Below are positions 31,315 to 33,310 of a stretch of 33,310 nucleotides of DNA, in pieces. Source of the stretch: Oscillospiraceae bacterium (GTDB lineage: Bacteria; Bacillota; Clostridia; Oscillospirales; Ruminococcaceae). The stretch spans positions 1 through 33,310 of the forward strand of contig JAITFZ010000020.1 of NCBI GenBank assembly GCA_031280965.1, read 5' to 3'. The notes beneath the pieces are model-generated. The model had not been told where the DNA came from. It saw only the letters and a program-made list of their open reading frames with translations, and did no database searches. How positions within the stretch are numbered: the stretch's first letter is position 1; each line of letters begins with the position of its first letter. A program made the translations under genes and the position numbers.

Positions 31315-32886
31315 CTATAATTCATGTTCGTGTGATTTACTGCGTTGCTTCTGCGGTTCTTGCTCTTTCATCAGAATGTCAACGCTCCGCTTGATTTGCT
31401 CTACTTCCTTTACCTCGTCTTTAAGATTATAATATTCACGATAAATTAAATCTCTTTCGGCGGTCAGCGTTTTGTATTCTTCTTTCCATTTCGTAATGGG
31501 TGGTAGCTTTTTGGGGTTAAACCGCTCTTGCATAACCTCTTTCAGATACTTCTCGGCTGTATCGAATTGGAACAATTCGGGGCGGTGATTTTCGTAATAT
31601 TCGTTACACGCAATACGTGCTTTTTCTTCATTCCGTCTTGCGAATAATCCTGTTGCCTTTTTAGCCACCGAATACACGGCATTAAGTTCATCATACTTTC
31701 GCTTGATTGGTTTATTCTCCTTGTAAATCTCGCTCTGCTTGATATGCTCGTCAAGGGTTTTCAATCTGCGTTCAACGGGTTTCAGTTTATATCGAACATC
31801 AGATAATTTACCGTGCATAGATTTAACTGTTCGCTCTAATCCCGCCATATCCTTAATGTTATTAGTGGATAAGAAATTGAGCATTTTTGCAGAAGATTTC
31901 AAGTTATAAATATTTTGATAGTGCTGTGATTTCCCTGCCTGCGCCTGTCGGTTCAGAATATTCTGCACAACATCATACAGCATAGGCTGTTTCGGGGTTT
32001 CGGGTTTCTGCATTTCCTCTTTCAACCATTCATCAATCTTATTAAGCCGTGCCTTTAACTGCCGAATTTCTTTGTTAATGTTATCAACATTACGGTTGTG
32101 GTTTCCTCTGTCGGTTTTAATGCCTTTACGCTCCATTTGACAAACCGCCGCTCCTAAATGGATTTTAGGCACTTTGTCAATGCCCTGTCGTTTATAACTT
32201 CGGTGGTCGATTTGCTCGTTAATATTTTTTTGTTCCAAAAAGTTATTAACGGCAACGCTCCAACTCTCACGCCATTCCTCGGCGTTACCTCTGAAATTCC
32301 AGTCATTGACTTGAACATACTCACGTTTCCATTGCTTGCGGTTTCGGCTGTCTACTTTCTGCTCACCAGTTTTTGGGTCAATTAGCGGTATGCGTTGGCT
32401 GTTTTCATCAAGTGCGTAATCCTTTCGTTCCTTAACGCCCCATGTCTTTTCTGCTGTAAATGGTCGCGTTGTGAGCATAATATGCGCGTGAGGATTGCCG
32501 TCTTTATTATCGTGAATAGCAATATCGGCAACCATGCCTTGCTGTACAAAGTTGTTCCGGCAATACTCACGGACAAGAGATAAATTCTGCGCTTCCGTCA
32601 ATTCCCTCGGTAAAGCCAATTCAATCTCCCTTGCAAGCTGCGCGTTACTTGCTTTTTCAATTTTCTCAACCCCATTCCATAAAACATTACGGTCTGCATA
32701 TTCGGGCGGTGCGTTTTCGGGTAACATGATTTCCGTATATACAATACCGCCTTTTTTCGTGTAATCATGAGTAATTCCGTCATATTCGTTTTTGATTTTT
32801 TCGCCTGCACGATAAGCCGCCGCCGCGACTGCTGATTTTCCTTTCCCTCTGCTGATGATTTTTATGGAAAGATGATATATTGCCAT
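31315..32886 (-). CDS. MobA/MobL relaxase of IME-R
   Basis: A 523-residue relaxase: MAIYHLSIKIISRGKGKSAV and AAAAYRAGEKI (motif I region), His125, then HxH at His133/His135 in NPHAHIMLTTR, followed by long coiled-coil segments (QLKARLNKIDEWLKEEMQKP). It nicks and covalently holds the transferred strand at oriT, letting the element be moved by a conjugative system. The ATG at 32886 has AGGGGG six bases upstream; the open frame extends further through oriT DNA without a better start. It is clearly homologous to 23072-24565, but has a normal ATG. Confidence 0.92.
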   Translation of the reverse strand: MAIYHLSIKIISRGKGKSAVAAAAYRAGEKIKNEYDGITHDYTKKGGIVYTEIMLPENAPPEYADRNVLWNGVEKIEKASNAQLAREIELALPRELTEAQNLSLVREYCRNNFVQQGMVADIAIHDNKDGNPHAHIMLTTRPFTAEKTWGVKERKDYALDENSQRIPLIDPKTGEQKVDSRNRKQWKREYVQVNDWNFRGNAEEWRESWSVAVNNFLEQKNINEQIDHRSYKRQGIDKVPKIHLGAAVCQMERKGIKTDRGNHNRNVDNINKEIRQLKARLNKIDEWLKEEMQKPETPKQPMLYDVVQNILNRQAQAGKSQHYQNIYNLKSSAKMLNFLSTNNIKDMAGLERTVKSMHGKLSDVRYKLKPVERRLKTLDEHIKQSEIYKENKPIKRKYDELNAVYSVAKKATGLFARRNEEKARIACNEYYENHRPELFQFDTAEKYLKEVMQERFNPKKLPPITKWKEEYKTLTAERDLIYREYYNLKDEVKEVEQIKRSVDILMKEQEPQKQRSKSHEHEL

Positions 32887-32912
32887 GACATACCCCCTTG
32901 CTCTTGTTTTCC

Positions 32913-32990
32913 TTGTCAATGGGCGCGGCGCGGGGTGGAGATTTTCTCGCCGAATACAAGCGAGAAAATACAACCCGAACCCATTGACAA
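32913..32990. other. Predicted oriT of IME-R
   Basis: Outer arms TTGTCAATGGG (32913-32923) and CCCATTGACAA (32980-32990); inner arms ATTTTCTCGC (32941-32950) and GCGAGAAAAT (32960-32969) around CGAATACAA. The loop is identical to that of IME-M, while both stems differ with paired changes. Confidence 0.65.
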
Positions 32991-33013
32991 CGCGCCATAA
33001 ATTATAATGGAGC

Positions 33014-33135
33014 AAGGCGTAAGCGGTTTACTGCTTACGCCTTATCTACCCATAAATTTATCCCCTCTTGCTACTTACAAGCAAAGGGGGATACATCGCA
33101 CGTTAAGCCGTTTCCTTTTGCCCGACAGGGCAAAA
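33014..33135. repeat. Hairpin series between oriT and DUF3847 (IME-R)
   Basis: AAGGCGTAAGC / GCTTACGCCTT at 33014-33043 and TTTTGCCC-GACA-GGGCAAAA at 33116-33135, the counterparts of the IME-M hairpins. The stretch 32991-33233 contains no gene that I can support. Confidence 0.65.
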
Positions 33136-33206
33136 ACGCCACTCGCTTGCGAGGGGCTACTGTCATGCAAGACCGCACTTATGAACAGGATAACCTTTGG
33201 TTGTCT

Positions 33207-33237
33207 ATAAGTGCGCCCTTGCAGGGGGCAAAGCTAC
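33207..33237. repeat. 31-bp exact repeat, IME-R copy
   Basis: Identical to 24858-24888 and in the same place, over the end of a DUF3847 gene. Confidence 0.9.
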
Positions 33238-33310
33238 TCTGTAACAGGGTTTACGCTGTTGCTTACCCTCTCGTCTGCGCCTTGCCCTGTGGGTACGGCA
33301 TGAGCCGTTT
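33234..33310 (-). CDS. DUF3847 protein of IME-R, C-terminal end only
   Basis: The last codons of a leftward frame, GQGADERVSNSVNPVTE and stop, entering from the right edge. The stop codon sits at the same base of the 31-bp repeat as that of the IME-M DUF3847 gene, whose end is DEGAVTELA. A second frame ending PQGKAQTRG is also open here, so the assignment rests on the conserved stop position and gene order. Confidence 0.5.
   Translation of the reverse strand, partial: TAHAVPTGQGADERVSNSVNPVTE

Larger units (their letters stand above)
29258..33310. mobile_element. IME-R: mobilizable element inserted in maff2 (left end only)
   Basis: It begins at about 29255-29270, where the maff2 frame is broken, and runs past the right edge. 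Contents are a 26-bp palindrome, a serine recombinase, tnpW, a MobA/MobL relaxase, an oriT-like region and the end of a DUF3847 gene. Gene order differs from IME-M: here the recombinase is the last gene of the leftward series. Any cargo and the other maff2 half are outside the window. Confidence 0.82.

Noticed and set aside
33248-33310. Alternative frame ending PQGKAQTRG at the right edge
   Set aside because: Open, but its stop is not aligned with the DUF3847 stop in IME-M; the other frame fits the conserved end better.

Overview
The window is accessory DNA from a Bacillota (Clostridia-type, probably gut) bacterium. That is inferred from gene families, ribosome-binding sites and gene order, since no chromosomal marker gene is present. 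The backbone is the transfer and replication module of a Tn1549-like integrative and conjugative element (ICE), read almost entirely leftwards. In transcription order it runs: a Maff2 pilin-like remnant (29.2 kb), VirB6/TrbL (split), an ORF6N protein, PrgI, the VirB4 ATPase, a CD1108-family protein in two overlapping frames, DUF4315, DUF4366, topoisomerase III, an ArdC/zincin polyvalent protein, TTRAP, a CHC2 primase-like protein, a small helical protein, and a very large ArdC-like/MutS-like/N6-methylase polyvalent protein that is cut off at about 2206.

Three separate integrative mobilizable elements (IMEs) of one architectural class sit inside genes of this ICE. IME-L (1 to about 2206, its other end outside the window) interrupts the methylase-helicase gene. 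IME-M (about 19602-28804, complete, about 9.2 kb) interrupts trbL; the two trbL halves share TCAGC and rejoin in frame to exactly 294 codons. IME-R (from about 29258 past the right edge) interrupts maff2. Each carries a large serine recombinase, a TnpW-like protein of 55-57 residues and a DUF3847 protein. IME-M and IME-R also show a MobA/MobL relaxase next to a structured oriT-like region. In this state the ICE should lack an intact pilin-like gene, an intact VirB6 channel protein and an intact methylase-helicase, unless the IMEs excise.

IME-M carries the only rightward genes that look real: an AT-rich cargo block at 19.8-23.0 kb behind a TTGACT-17-TATAAT promoter. It encodes a YczE-like membrane protein, an APH-fold kinase, a guanylate-kinase-like protein and a protein with two membrane helices, a coiled coil and a PLD-like domain. 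The last three look like one operon with 4-nt overlap coupling between the final two. I do not recognise this combination; it is the best candidate for an undescribed system. IME-M also carries a PIN toxin and partner coupled to the recombinase gene.

Other points of note are a TnpV gene nested out of frame inside the disordered linker of the polyvalent protein, a T TTA AAA A7 slippery site exactly where the CD1108 gene is split, a relaxase gene whose ATG is replaced by ATC, and a recurring arrangement of intrinsic terminators about 30 nt upstream of start codons.
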